A stretch of DNA of 62,000 nt from the NCBI RefSeq assembly GCF_037975245.1, contig NC_092577.1:2802501-2864500 (forward strand), in the 5' to 3' direction. Positions 22,901 through 37,900 of this stretch are shown piece after piece (the first letter of the stretch is position 1; each line of letters opens with the position of its first letter). The translations under genes and the position numbers were made by a program. The notes below the pieces were generated by a model. The model was not told the DNA's origin. It made no database searches and saw only the letters and a program-made list of their open reading frames with translations. The DNA comes from Apostichopus japonicus (taxonomy: Eukaryota; Echinodermata; Holothuroidea; Aspidochirotida; Stichopodidae).

Positions 22901-25900
22901 TGTTTTTGGCTGGAACGGGATTCGAACCAGTGAATCCCAGATTTTACAATTGCTGTTCTCTTATCACTGAGCTGTTCAGCCATTTTAAGTGTTCGTGATT
23001 CAGAAGCACTACCGTATCTTGAAATAAACAACAGGGCAAAAAGAACGGAAAGTTATGAAAACAAATTGCAAAACTTTTGTTTTCTTCATAGAATATCAAA
23101 TTTCAAATTGCTGAGTTTCACCAGAAGAAAAAAACTATGATAGGCTGTGGAAGTTTTTGCACTCCCCCTTTCCCTCTACCCCAGCATGTCTGTTTGGGAA
23201 TGGGACAAAGTTTTAGGCACCATTGGCTCTCCATGGTTGTTAGCAAGGCCTTCCATATAAGTCGTCGACCTAACTGGGGGATGGTACTTGCTAGAAGTAG
23301 ACATTCCAGAGAAAAGTCAACTTGCTCTACAGAATTTATAATTCAGCAGTCTTTGCAATTTTGGGATGTCTTGCAGGCAGGAGGAATGTGAAAGGTTACG
23401 TTGAATTGCAATTAGATATCTAACGATACCAAGTAATGGTCACAAAATTGAACTGTTTAACTGCTACGGTGTCCTCAAGGCATTGATAAAATTTTATTAA
23501 CTTAATGAGTGTTATATTACTTAATGTTTCATTTTATTTATTTCCCTTTCTTATTTTGTATCTTTATTTCAGAGACATAGAAAGTTGATCTTAGAATCAA
23601 GAGAACTCACAGAGTCACTCACAAGGTAAAATAGAGTTTTTTGAGACCTATCCAAGACACTGGTTGTTGATATTTGTTGTTCTAAGCTTGAATTCCGGGT
23701 ACTTATCTTGGCGTGTTTATTAAAAAACAAACATTTGTCCACATTATGGTCTTGATTTCATGTGAAAAGAGAGCTCTTAAACTTTGAAAGGTTTTCAAAT
23801 GGCAAACAAAATCATTTATGCTGTTATTACTTGCTGGCAAAAGGTCTCTATGATGTGTGTGTGTGAGTGAGTGTGGAGCCTAGGCTTGTGTACAAGATAT
23901 TAACTAAAAAATACATTGTGAATGAACTATTTAGTATGCAGTTGCACGCTATTGATTTTAAGGACCTTGTGTGCAGTTTTTATGTCGTTAAATGGTTCCA
24001 TGTGAAATAAGGGAAGGAATCACAAAAACTGGTTCAAGGCATTCTGATCATAGAATACAGAATTTTCTTTCTTGCCCTGAGAGGTCTGTGTCAACTGCTT
24101 TTAATAGTTGTGAAATCTCAAGATGGTCAGATCTGTTGATTTACATGCAGGGTTTAATATTGAGATTATGTTTATTAAAATGATTTGTTCTGGTGAGAAT
24201 GCCAAAATGTAGCTGTATGTTTATGTTTTATTCACTTATAAAACGCACGATATCTACAAAGACAAAGTGCATTCAGAAGCGCTGTACAAAACAAAAAAAT
24301 AATAATATTAAGTACCTACAGTCCGAAAAGTTCACACAGTCAGGAAATGTCTAGATAAATGCTTTCTTAAAGAGATGAGTTTTTATATCATGCTTGAATC
24401 GTCCAAAACTATGAATATTTCAAAGAACATCAGGTAAGCTATTCCAACTAATCAGGGCTGCAACTTGAAATGATCTATCTTTAAATGTTTTACGTTTAGT
24501 TACTGGAATATCAATAGCTATAAACTAATATCCATACTGACTTCTTCTTTTTTCTTCTTCAACTTTTCAGTAGAAAAGCAGCCGTGGCTGAAGAAGCAGA
24601 CGGAATGAGTCCAGGAGAACAGAACGAAAGCAACTTGTGGGTGGATCGTTACGCTCCTCGGCTTTTCACGGATCTCCTCAGTGACGATGTAAGTTATACC
24701 TCGGCTGGAAGCCTGAAAACTTAGAGCAAGAGTCACATATTCATCTGTTTGATCTCTGAGGCATAGGTTTAATCAAACGTAGGATGGCTGAGAGAGCTGT
24801 AGGATGCTGCGGCCCGGATGCAGCGGCCAGGATGCAGTTTTTGCACCACTTGTACTGCAGGAACGGCCAAGATCTCTATTGCTTGATGTAGCTTCCTCCG
24901 AGCTGCATCATTGGGGGAGGGGCGGTTTGGGGGGATGGTTTTGACGCAGTGCCTCACGACCATGATTGAGGGTAGCATACGCCCATTAAAAGCCCCATTG
25001 ACTACACACTAAATCACAAATGTAATGCCTTCTCTAAGTCTAGATAGAAGTTTTCACTTGCTAAATGCTACCCATCACTGGATTGCTGACAAGTTGGCCT
25101 TTCATGGCACCATCAATTTTCCGTACCATGACCGGGGAAATTTTTTGCTACGAGAGCCAGAACTTTTCGTCACTTGTAACTCGGCCGTAAACAATCTTTG
25201 TCCGCTGCTCCTAGGAAGGGCTAAACTGGTCTAAAATTGCCTCAATTTTACCCAATTTTTTAACCATATGTGCTTCCATTCATGTTCTTTAACATCCAAG
25301 CCACAAAAAAGCTCATCCTAATTGATAACATAGCAAGAGAGTTGTTCTCCTGCTCCTAATTTGCACTTTTCCTGAAGGAGAACACTTGCCGCGGATTGAC
25401 ATAGACGCTAATAGAAGTATGCCACCTGAGTGCTTTTATGAAAATTTAACTAAACACGCAAAACCATACACAAAAGATTCACTTTGAGATGTTAAGAGCG
25501 TCCATTTAGGGAGTTCTCAATACGTAAGATTTTAATGGACTACAGTTTTGCCCCAAATATGCTAGCAATTTCACATAATGTTAACCCATTTTCATATTTC
25601 AGCCAGCATTTTACTACCACTCTGAAAGTAGTACTTTTAAAAATGTCTAGCAAGTTTTGGCATCGCTAACATTTGAAGCATGTGATTACGACCCCACTAC
25701 CGATGAACTTCAACAAACGAATTAAAAAATTTCTGACATATTTACAAAAATTTTGGCTTGATAAGTGTGACAGCATCACTAATTGTTGTTGATTTTTTTC
25801 CACCCCCCCTCTCATTCAGGGCATAAACAGGAACATTCTCTTTTGGTTGAAAATGTGGGATAAAGTGGTCTTTGGGAAAGAGAAGAAGGCCAAAAGTAGC

Positions 25901-28900
25901 AAATCACAGGAGATCAAGAAACAAGCAAACAAGAATTTCAACCCAAACTTCAAGAAATTCCCAACGAGTGATTTGAGTGAGGTGAGTAGTAAACAACAAA
26001 CAAAAAGAAAAATGATATTAAAGGTCAATTTTTCATCGTTCTTAACGACCACGACGAGCGGATTCATTATGAGTATCACTGACCACGGCAGTGTATGCCC
26101 TATTATCTTGGACTATGTCATGTTCAAACTAAAAATTCTGCCAAAAAGTCTCATTTTAAGCAATTTAAAAGTGTGAAAACATTTCCTTCCCGTCACCTAT
26201 TTACCAGGCAAACATTGATTATGAGGGAATTGAACTCCCCCCTATTTATAAATAAGTTTAGGCTGATTAGAATCTCGATATATATTTTCAGATGAGTTAT
26301 TTTGGATATTTGTTTGTATTTCTATGATGTGGTGAAAGTGTTGTTGTTTTGATACTTTCAGGAACTTGATGAGCATAAAAGACCCATACACCCTGTGGCC
26401 CTTCTTTGTGGACCGCCTGGTCTTGGGAAGACCACCCTAGCACATGTTATAGCTCATCACGCCGGTTACCATCCGGTGGAAATAAACGCAAGGTGCAGTA
26501 CGCATGACTCAGCTTTTCTTAGCGTTAACTTACAGCATGCCTACCTTTTTTTCTCCTGTTGATGAAATTGACGGTATCGGTCCGTTGAGCATTCATTTTT
26601 AATACCTTTATTGTTTTTGTTAAAGTTCTATTTGCTCTCGTGTTTGATAAACATTGATCCTATGAGGCACTTTGTCACAAAGTAAAGCTGCAACAGCTGC
26701 AAAATGTGGCTGCAGCCAGGCTGCATCAATATCAAACAATAGGTATCTATTGTGTGAAACTACAATGCCTATTGTATGAAAATGTAAACTGCACAGAAGA
26801 TTGCATCCTATGCAGACTCTGATGCAGCCTATGCAAATGCCTATGCAGCCTAGCTGCATGATGCTGCAGCCAACTCAGAATCCTACTCTTGACTGAGGTC
26901 ATTTGTGCTTATATAATTGTTATATAGTATTTCTTTGCTACTTTTTGTATATATGTTCTGGTATGTCATCTCTTGTTAATTAATCTCTGTGTTAAACAGT
27001 TAATTACTGCACTTCGTATTGTTTTAGAACAGTTATAATGTTAAAAGTCTACATCGATGACATTAATACAGGTCTATTCTGGTATTTATATTACTTATTT
27101 TATTTCGTTTCATAAAACTTTCCACCACTCACACCCTGTAGCAACTGGGAAAACAACCCTTTAGTGCACACCCCTCTTCCTCAGCACCCCCCCCCCCTTA
27201 CCAGCTGTGGAAAAACTGCTGTTTCAGAAGAAAAAAAAATTCATGCCATTACCTTCCCCCTGTCATCCAGCTTTGCACCTCATAAGAATAAGTGTGTCAC
27301 AGGCCAAGAAATCACTGACTTGGTTATTTCATCATTGACAATATTTAACTTTATCTTACCAATTAAACACTCTAGACTTAATAGACTAATTTGTTGTGTC
27401 ACTTTTCAAGTAGACATGTAACGATCTGACTTTCTCGCCTTGCTCTTGCAGCGATGACCGTAGTTTGGATGTGTTCCGCAACCGACTAGAATCTGCCACT
27501 CAGATGAAGTCAGTACTCACGAAGGAACAGAAACCAAACTGCCTGATAGTTGATGAGATCGACGGAGCTCCAGTTGTGAGTCTGCATTTTTTATTTATTT
27601 ATTTATTTATTTATTCATTTTTTTTTTTTTAAATATTTCTTGTATATTCTCTGCTGCCCACCGAGCACAAAGTTCTAGTTTTAACCCCAAATTAATGGTA
27701 TTCATTTCTTTTCCTTGTTGGTCATTTTATGCCCATGGGGGGAGGGGGAGGGGGGGGTGGTAATCTTTAATCCTAGCAGTAGGTCATGTTGGTCTGTGGG
27801 ACATGACTGTTCATCTCATCTGACACTTTATGAAGCACATTTTTTGTTGTCAGAACTGAGCAACAACTACAACAAAAGAGGATATCAACTGAACCATAAT
27901 TGTCTTTGGTCAGTGTCAAAGAGATAATTGGATAAAAACTTGTTAAAATATTTAAGTCGTCCACATTTTTCGGGCTGTAGTCATACTGTATCTGTACATC
28001 AGTGGTATCGATGACTTCTGATTGTTACATAATTTGTGATACATTCTTACAATATAAAACCTTGAAAACAAAACAAATCCATGCAAAGCATACCTTAAAA
28101 ATCATAAATTTACCAGATACCTATTTTTCAAATAGTTTTTGAATTTTCTTTTTTCCATTATCTGTCAGATAATTGCCTATAAACGATTTGTGTGTATTTC
28201 TCTCATTCATTAATTCTCTCTTCCTTTATGATTCTCCTCAGCCAACGATAAATTACCTCGTGACTTTAGCAAGAAGGGGAGAAGCCAAAGGATCGGGACA
28301 GAAGAAGAAGAAACTGCAGTTGCTTCAACGTCCAGTTATTTGCATCTGTAATGACCTGTAAGTTTTAAATGTTGTTTGTATGATGTCAGCCTACAAAAAT
28401 GTGCAAAAATCAATCTGGCAACATTTTCAGTGAAATATATAGTATTGTGCAAGAATTTTCAGAGGGACATAACTTCTGGACATCAATAGGTAAAAAAGCT
28501 AAAACTTTTCTGCAATTTCGTCTTCCAATAATGGAAAAATCTGGTGGACTTTTCGGCAAAATCGGGATCGGTCACCTGGGCAACACTTGGTGATTTGGCA
28601 TGTAATATATGCTATTTTTTTAAAAAAAAAATTATATGCTGTAGTTATCTTGTCATTTCACACAATTCTTGTGACACTAAAATAACTTGTTATATTCAGC
28701 TCTTGTTATTTCACTGTGTTAACTTGTTTTATTGTGTAAAAATAAGTTGACCTGACGTTTCGATCCTAGTAGGATCTTCTTCAAAGGCTAACTGACAAGT
28801 AACAGTCACAGAGGGGACAAAAGCACGCACAGAATACAGACAGGTTAATGAGCATGGTGAACACAAAGAGATAGATGTGAGGGGATTAGTAGACAAGGGA

Positions 28901-31900
28901 TGGAGAAAAGAAAGAAAGTTTGTTGTTTTATTGAGTGATTCTTGATGTCACCATTCTTGTTGATACTTTGTCGTCACAAATGATATAACGGTAATTGAAT
29001 GGGTGTGTCTTTGATCTCTCCAGATATGTTCCTGCTCTGCGACCATTGCGTCAGATTGCCTATGTATCTCATTTTCCACCTACCCTTTCTGCCCGGTTGG
29101 CTTCAAGAATGCAACAGGTTTGACTTCATCTGCTCGTTTCCATCTGTTAAAGAAGTCTAACAAGTATCCAACCATGATAATATGCCTATGTGATAGAGAT
29201 AATTGTGCTAAACAGCCTTTCAGAACAGCTAGGAAACATCTCGATATAAATTCACAGGCTGGAGACTTAAGCAAGTCAAAACACGACATTGAGCCACTTG
29301 TTATTGATCTAGTATACAGGCATATCTTTATTTGCTGCCTTCTGGATTTTGGAGATGGATATGCAGTTCATAAATAGCCAATGCTCCATTCATACTTTTG
29401 ATGGTTTCATTATGACCTGATATGGACCAAGCTTTCCTTAGCAACGCTTCCTGCACTAACCGTCGATTTCTGTTTTTTTTTCCATTCAAAGATTTCCCGT
29501 GAAAATAATCTGAAGACAGACATGACTTCGCTCATTGCTCTAGCTTCTAAAGCTGAGAACGATATCAGATCCTGTTTGAATACCTTGCAGGTTTGTCTGA
29601 ACAATATTGCTTGTAGAATTATGGAGTTAATGTAAGTCAAGCATGTGTTGAGTGTCCTGCAGACTGGTTTGACTCACATCAGCTTGTAACATTCAGTCTT
29701 TCATTCATTAATGTATGTATCCTCCTGCAAGCAGGAATTCGCGCAGAAGCCATCATTGGCTTATCAAAGCCGCAAGCTGACCAAAGTCAGTCTCTTAGAT
29801 TCATATTTAACGTCCATGATTATGAATTGTCAATTGTCAACAACTCTGTAACTGGACAACATAATTTAATCTTGGAGTGACTCGAATCGGGACCTCATGA
29901 TTGGAAGGCACCGGCGTTAACTACTGAGCTAACACTCAATCAATATTCTTTTATGCAGCTGTGACTCTCGCAGGGATTATGTGAACAAAGATCGATATAG
30001 CTTGTGTTAAACTCATTAAAAGAAAAGCTCTATTCTCATATATACGTCGATCTAAAAACAGGCATCTGGCAACATGTATTATTACCCACAATTCTTATTA
30101 TTATTACCATAAGAAAAATGTGTAGATTGGCAACATGGGACTGGGAAAATTGTCACCATTGCTGATAATGCATTTTTACTTAGTATGCATATTCAAAAGT
30201 CACTCAAAGCGATAATGTTGTTGTTTTCTTCATTTCTTTTGTTTTTTTCACGTTTTTTGTTTCTGGTTTCGATGATAAATCGTAACCTATGCATTTATGA
30301 TGGCGTATGTGTGTGTGTGTGTGGGTGTTTGTGCGTTTGTGACGCCCAGCTTGTAGACACCATATCTCAAGATGGGAAGCATGGGCAGACCTCATATTTA
30401 GTGTGTAGAAGTACCACATTGTGTAAAAGAAGCCTACTGTTTTTGGTGGAGGGTAAAGGTCATTTGGGTTCACCAGGGTCAAATTGTGACAACCTTGTAA
30501 TCACATTACTGGAAGCTTGGCTCTAATGTAGTGTGAAGAAGTACCATATTGAGTTAAAGAAGCCTATTGTATTTGGTGGTGGTCATTTGGGGTCATCAGA
30601 GGTCAAATTTTGAAACCCTTGTAAACATGTACACCCTCACTATACATTACATCAGATTCAAGAAGAAAACTGCTCATGTTACATCATCAAAACCATAATG
30701 AATTTTGCATTCTGGTTTTTCTTCAGTTTCTTCATCGTCAAGGCAGATCGGTGAATCTTTCAATGATACACTCGGTCAGTGTTGGACAGAAGGATCAGAA
30801 CAAAGGACTTTTTGCTACGTGGCAGGAGATATTTCAACTTCCTAGACCAAAGAGGTAAACAAATAATTCCTTTTAGGAAGAGAGGAAGGGCTGCCTGTAA
30901 ATTTGTTCTTACCTTGATGATTGGTTTCCCTAACTTTATCCCCCCACGAATCCCCTGTGGATGTCAGAGTTGTCCACGAACCCCCAACATTTCGAGACAC
31001 GATCTGAGTCATTATTATACTATAATACACATAACAGTGCTTCGTAAAAGATCAAGTTTAAGTATTGTAATGAAAACAAAAAAGAGATGAACAAATATTT
31101 ATTTGGAAACTTCAAGATCAGATCACGAATTGTATTACACATCGAACACCCATCACACACGATGAGACGGATGCTCCTGTTTTTTTTATCACATGCACGG
31201 TACTAATATGGCAACATGCGTATGGAACGCGAAAAGAGTACATTACTAAATTATATAAACTATAAGATTTTAGTTCAACACAAAGTACTTTAGTTTTGAC
31301 TTTCAGAAACGCACCCCTGGGGGTTCATGCACCCCAGTTAGGGAACCCCTGGTGTGGATGATGCAATTGTATTTTTAATTTGTTACAAAGAGATTTTTCT
31401 GTGTTTACCTTTGAAGAAAACAGTATACAAACCCACATGACTTGGAGACTGGGAAAGCAACGCCGACTCTGGAAGAGAAACAGGCAAATATAAATCCAGC
31501 CTCTCAAACATCCCGGTTCCATAGGATACTGTCACTGGCAATGACCTGCGGTGAATATTCGAAGTTGACCCAAGGAATCTACGAAAATTACCTCGACGTC
31601 AAATTTAAGGACCCTCATTTAGATTCGGTAAGCACGACCATGTTCACATTAAATGTAAATTCATGGTTTGTCTTGTGCATAATCAAGTTAGTTTTGTTAA
31701 TCTTTTTTAGTTAATCATATGCAACCCTTTCTGTATCAGGAGTTATTACATATCGGGCAGTTCTCCATTGTCTGAGGGTCGTTCCAAACAGCAGCTGGAA
31801 ATTCTCTGTACTCACTAATATGTCCTCGAGGAAATCCAGAGAGGCTCACCAACCCTTCGTCCGTTGTAATATTAACGCACCAATTACCTAACGATAGATA

Positions 31901-34900
31901 ATGGGGAATAATATTGGTTGCAAATGTAACATCTACTGATTTTTGTATTATTTAGTTCTTAATTTCTTGCAGGGTTCCTTTTATTATTTTTTTAAGGGGG
32001 GGGAGGAGGATTTGATGTCAGCATGTTTTGCTTCTTAGAGTCACCAGTAAGTGAATTCTAAGTTGAACAATAGCATAAAATTCTATGGCCCTACATCTCA
32101 TGCCCTTTATGGTTTCGATGATAATCGTAACCTTTGCAATCATGCGCGGGTGTGTGTGTGCGTGTGTGTGTGTGTGTGTGCGTTTGTGACGCCCAGCTTG
32201 TAAACACGATATCTCAAGAAGGGAAGCTTGGACAGTTCTCATATTTGGTACATAGGAGTACCTTATTGAGTACAAGAAGTCTATTGTTTTTGGTGTAGGT
32301 CAGAGGTCATTTAAGGTCACCAGGGGTCAAATAGTGAAAAGCTTGTAAACATGATATCTCAACGAACAAAGCTTGGACTGATCTCATATTTTGTTTGTAG
32401 AAGTACCACATTTAGTACATAAAGCCTATTGTTTTTGGTGTAGGTCAAAGGTCACTTGGGGTCACCAGGGGTCAAGTAGTGAAAAGCTTGTAAACATGAT
32501 GTCTCAAGAAGCAAAGCTTGGATTGATTTCATTTTTGGTATGTAGGTTGACCACATTAAGTACAAAAAGCCTATCGTTTTTGGTGGATGTCGAAGGTCAT
32601 TTAGGGTCACCAGTGGTCAACTTGTAAAAACCTTTTCATAATATACGGTATCTCCCATCGTTCAGCCTAGAAGTAGATGACATGGGCGATTCGCCTGATA
32701 AGAATAGGAGAGCCTATTGACAATTGAAAATGACCTTACGGGCATCCGTAGACTTGAATCTGAACTCGCGACAATATCCCCATTGACTTAAGTGTGTCGC
32801 TAGAAGTCCTGAATTGCTCTGTACATAGCTACATAGATGTGTGTGTGTTACAGTGTCTTCCAAGGCTTGCTTGCAAACCATAGATATATAAAAGTGCTAG
32901 AGCTACTGCAACACTTGTCACTCATCCGTATGGATATTTTGCTAAAGAGTTGATGTGATTTCGATGGAATAGTGCACTTGAATGGCGAAGCATGCCTTCT
33001 CTAGAAAATATTTGTAGATCATTGGTAGTTCTGGTTGGATGTAAGTTGCACAGGTACCACGAATTTCAAAACATTTCTTGGCCAAATGCCAAGGAGAAAC
33101 TAGGTCAAACACCTGTGAACTTGAGATTTGCTTTCACTTCATGGAGTTGGCTGTAATGTTGGCCTAGTTTTTCTCAATAACTTGTGAAACTACCATTGAC
33201 AGGGTCCACAAGGTTGATATTTTGGGACTAGTTGTGAATGGGGTAAGGGATTGTTTCAAAACATAACAGTCATGTGATTCAATGTCAACAAAGGTCAATC
33301 AGGGGTCAAAAACTAGTATTTTGCAATAACTTGAGAACCAAATGTCCATAAAGGTTGGGAGTTACGCTATTGTAATACAATAGTAGACCTGCATTTGGGT
33401 GACCTTTGACCTCAGGTTGACCTCCAGTGACCTGTATTAGCTTCTTTCAAGTTGATTCTTTGAAGTTTCGTGGGCATATTCCAATCTAAATTGTCCATAA
33501 GTGGACTCCTCTGCAACCTTAATGTGCGAAGTTATTAGAGATTTGGTTTGGTTTGTAATACTTGGTGTGCGGAATCATAACATTGAGTACAAGAACCCTA
33601 CTGTTTTTGATGGAGGTGTGTATAACCACGTACAGACTGACCTGTGTTAGCATGCCATAGTGTTATTGTAACAGCTAGTTCTGGTTATACTAACAAGCAG
33701 AAGTCTAGTGCATTGAAGTCATCGAAACCTCAATGCATTTTGCATTCTGGTTTTTTCTTTCTTTTCTTTCAGATTTCTCTTGCCTCTGAGTGGCTAATAT
33801 TCACAGATTTATTGAACACCAGGATATTGAAAAGCCAGAATTATATTTTCAACCGATATCTACCGTTCACGCCGGTGGTGTTTCACATGCTCTTTGCATC
33901 AGTCTCCCGTCCTCAGATAAAATACCCCAGCGCGGACTTTGAGGTGAGTAAAAGAAAAAGAAAAAATGGGAAACCATGCCCTACAGGTTATTCTGGATGG
34001 AACTAGGGATATTCAGGTTGCAGATGATGCAAGAGTAAATTTTTACAAAAAGAGGAAAATATTCCACACTGCTTAATAGTTGAACACCCCCATCTGCCTG
34101 TTAGGTAAAGGTTTGGAGTGTGTTCATTCGCACAGTACGAACGCTTTGAAGCTGGAGAGAGAGATATTAGGAGTGGTACTAGCATTACAATTGTCCTATA
34201 AACTGGCCGATCAGATGAGAAAGCCGACAATATCTTCAGTTACATATCATTTCTCTCACTGAGAAACCATTTATAAACCAATATATAAACCATATATAAA
34301 CCATATATAGTTGTATACTTGCAGATGTTGTACTACTACTACTGCAATAGACAATTTCACAACTCCTATTTTGAGGTTTGACTATTGTAAAATTCTTTCT
34401 TTCTGGTATGTGAGTTGGTTTATTTATTTGTGATTTTCACATTATAGTCTCAATCTTTCCAGCTTACTGCCCTAAAAGCTCAGTTTTCATATTATTATTC
34501 AATATTTTTATGAGTTATCTGTCGTTAAATATTTTGAGACGAATAAAATTTGCCAAATTTATTAACAAGTCTTTAGAATCTACAAACTTCAATCAACAAT
34601 TTGCAAGCGCCGCCCAACAGATCATGGGCCAATCAAATCTCTCTGTTTTGTTTACGACCGTTAGGCATAAGACTACTTTCACTTTTATGGCTAGCCTGTG
34701 TTAGGTTTCTTCTCTTGAATAGTATCTTTATTTTGGTCTTACCGATATAGCTTGCAAAATTGTGTAATTTCCTTCCATTGCAATGAATGAACAGATGTTT
34801 CCAGATGTTTCCTATGTGAAATAAAAAAAAGTGGATGGTATTAGTATATATAGGTTACATTTGTGTAATGTACATGCTGATATGGGCGGTCGCAGAGATT

Positions 34901-37900
34901 GTACAGTAAATTGTTCGAGCAATAAGGGCAACAGAATATAAATTTATATCTTTCGATTTTGACAGCTTTTCTCAATTTAACACACCTGGTCAGAGTGCAT
35001 TTAGAATAAGAAACATCTGTTTCGGGAGTTTGTTTTCCGAAATTCATCAGCAAACAGGTATTTGAGACTTTAAATCTGAAATTTGTCGATTTGTTTTCAC
35101 AGAGCCGTCAAAAGCAACAGAAGATCATCAACCATATAAACAGTATGCTGAGTCAGGCTAACCCAAGATCTAAGGCGACCCTTGACCTTAGATTAGCTGT
35201 CAAGGATGTCATACCCCTGCTGCAGATCATCATATCACCACAGTTTAGACCGGCAAGTATATCATAAATATATATATATATGTAGCTTATTTCTAGCTTA
35301 TGTATATGTAGCTTATATGTAGCTTATATATATGTAGCTTATATATAGCTTCTATATATGTAGCTTAACTTATATGTAGCTTATATATAACTTATATATA
35401 TGTAGCTTATATATAACTTATATATATGTAGCTTATAGCTAAGCTATAGCTAAGCTATGGCTAAGCTATAGCTAAGCTTATAGCTAAGCTATGTAGCTTA
35501 TATATATGTAGCTTATACATAGCTTATATATATGTAGCTTATATATAGCTTATATATGTAGCTTATGTAGCTTTATAGGTAAGCTATAGCTAAGCTTATA
35601 GCTTATATGTATCTTATATATATGTAGCTTATATGTAGCTTATAGCTAAGCTTATAGCTTATATGTATCTTATATATATGTAGCTTATGTAGCATATATA
35701 TGTAGCTTATTTGTAGCTTATATATGTTTAGCTTATATATATGTAGCTTATAGCTAAGCTTATAGCTAAGCTACATATACAGTAGCTAAGCTATGTAGCT
35801 TATGTAGCTAATGTTGCTATATATGTAGCTTATATATATGTAGCTTATTTAAAGGAGACAAAACACCCACCGTCATCGTTTAGCTAACATATGAGGGATG
35901 TTTCTTTGTGATGAACAATTTCCCTGAACAGCTAAGGCAGTGAAGACTCGCGCACAAAGAAACATCTGATGCCGGTAATCTGACCTAGTTTCGAATGAGG
36001 TGTAACAGAAGTGTTAGACACCACCATCGATCCCAGAAAATACACACAGCTTGCTACCATCGGTAATTAGACACTTGTGTACAGTCAATACACACAGCTA
36101 CGTTCAATACCCAAAACACAGTGTACGTAGCCAGCGATGGACATCTCAGGACTGTTGAAGATTGATTGTATCTACTTTTGCCTTTAAGTTGTGAATGCCT
36201 GGTCTGTTACTCAACTTGATCTGTAGACGGGCAATAGCTTCCTTGCGCTGGTCAGCATCAATAACATCAAAACTGAGCTGTGAAAACAAATGTGCATCTT
36301 GATGAGATTCTGGTGATTCCTCAAGATTATGAACTTGTCTCCTATCATTGTCACCGAGGTAACTGGACTGTTTTGTCTGGTTCCTGTCTTTCATTTGTTT
36401 GAACTTTGTGGTTAAACAGACCCTTGCATAATGTCCTAGTTTCTTACATGAGTGGCACACTACATTCGAAGCCGGACAATGTTGTTTCCCAAACTGGTGT
36501 TGGCCTCCACAATTTTTGCATGCTCCCTTTGTATTTTCCCTCATTGCAGCAATTCCAACTGTGGCTGTATCATGACACAGAGCATTCAGTGCCTGCATGT
36601 GAGCTTGGGATGCCTCGTACGTTCTTCCAAGCTGCAGAGCTTCATTAAGTGTGTAATCTTTTTTTGTTGTTAGAAGTTCCTTTTGATAATCTTGAACAGG
36701 TGTGCTGGCTATAATTTGTTCTAGTAAGCGTTCTTCCAGCTCTTTGTTGGTGAACTCACATTTTGCAGCAATTTGATGGCATCTATTAACAAAATCATCC
36801 AGTTTTTCATCTGGGCGCTGCATGGTCTTTGATAGTTTGAGGCGACATACTCTGAAGTTTTCTTGTGGTTCTAATTGCTCCTCAAATTTGTTCAAAATTG
36901 TGTCGACGTCACCCTGTTCTGTGCTGCTAAGCTTCCAACAATTGTATCGCCGCAGGCCTTCTTCACCTACAGATAACAAAATAGTTGGCACTTGATCCTC
37001 TTTGGGTATATGTTTCACTTTGAAATACAAAAGAGTCCTTTGACGGAACATTCGGAATGCTTCTGCAAGGTTTGGCGCGTGCCAGTCCATAATGGGGATC
37101 ATTTTGTCAGTCATGTTTAAAATCTTCTTTGAAAAAAAGTACAGATCCAAAACAAACTCCAAAGTCCTGATAGATTGGTAAAACAGATATGCTCTTCTGC
37201 TCACACTCGTTGACAGAAGTGCACACTGGTTTCACTTGCTTAGAATTTTAAAATTGATGCACAAAAATATTTAGACACTCCATTAAATGTAAGGGTGGAC
37301 TGGTACTGGAAATCCTATTGGCTTTGAAGATTTTCTTTAACCGTTGCCACCATGTTGAAGATTGAGGTTGTGTCACAATCTTCAATTGAGGTTTGTACTG
37401 TAGAACAGAGCTGTGGTTATAACACTTACTTGATGTAGTCTCTGGTAGTCAATGATACTGTTGTTGCACAACCCGTGTTGTACCAGGAACTTGCACACAG
37501 AGTTCCAGGGCTTCTTATTCAGCTTGGTCACTGGAGCACGCAGTCACTTAAGATTGAGTGAGAGTGCTATGCTGCTAGAGTTAGGGTTAGTGAAAGTCAT
37601 GTCAATGTCAATGTCACTACAAGGACTAGATAAAAGATAACAAGGTATCACGTTTCATTACTGTCTGCATTTCGTAGCGACAAGAAGAAAACTGCACTTG
37701 CAAGCAATGAATAGTTAACTTTCTCAGAGGGAGGCATGCAGTTTGGGGCGAGTCTTCAATGCCTTTAAGGAGATATGCTATATTAAACAAACAATGTCTG
37801 GGAGTTGTCATATTTGTATAAATATTTGTCATACTTGTATGAAACTCATGTCATGTCATAGGAATGTCACTAGAATATGAAACCTGTTCTTTTCTCTCCG

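Larger units (their letters stand above)
35932..37768. mobile_element. TTAA-type MITE, copy 3, split by an LTR element
   Basis: Left end CTAAGGCAGTGAAGACTCGC and right end GGGGCGAGTCTTCAATGCC then TTTAA match the complete copy at 15980. The interior is interrupted at 36153-37621 by an LTR-type insertion. Sits in CHTF18 intron 17. Confidence 0.8.

Noticed and set aside
31424-31627. Acceptor AACAG at 31423 for CHTF18 exon 15
   Set aside because: It puts the exon out of frame; the upstream AG at 31416 keeps the frame and the conserved residues.
33367-33383. 17-bp palindrome CTATTGTA-A-TACAATAG in intron 15
   Set aside because: No flanking direct duplication, and short AT-rich palindromes are expected by chance in this sequence; not counted with the micro-palindromic insertions.
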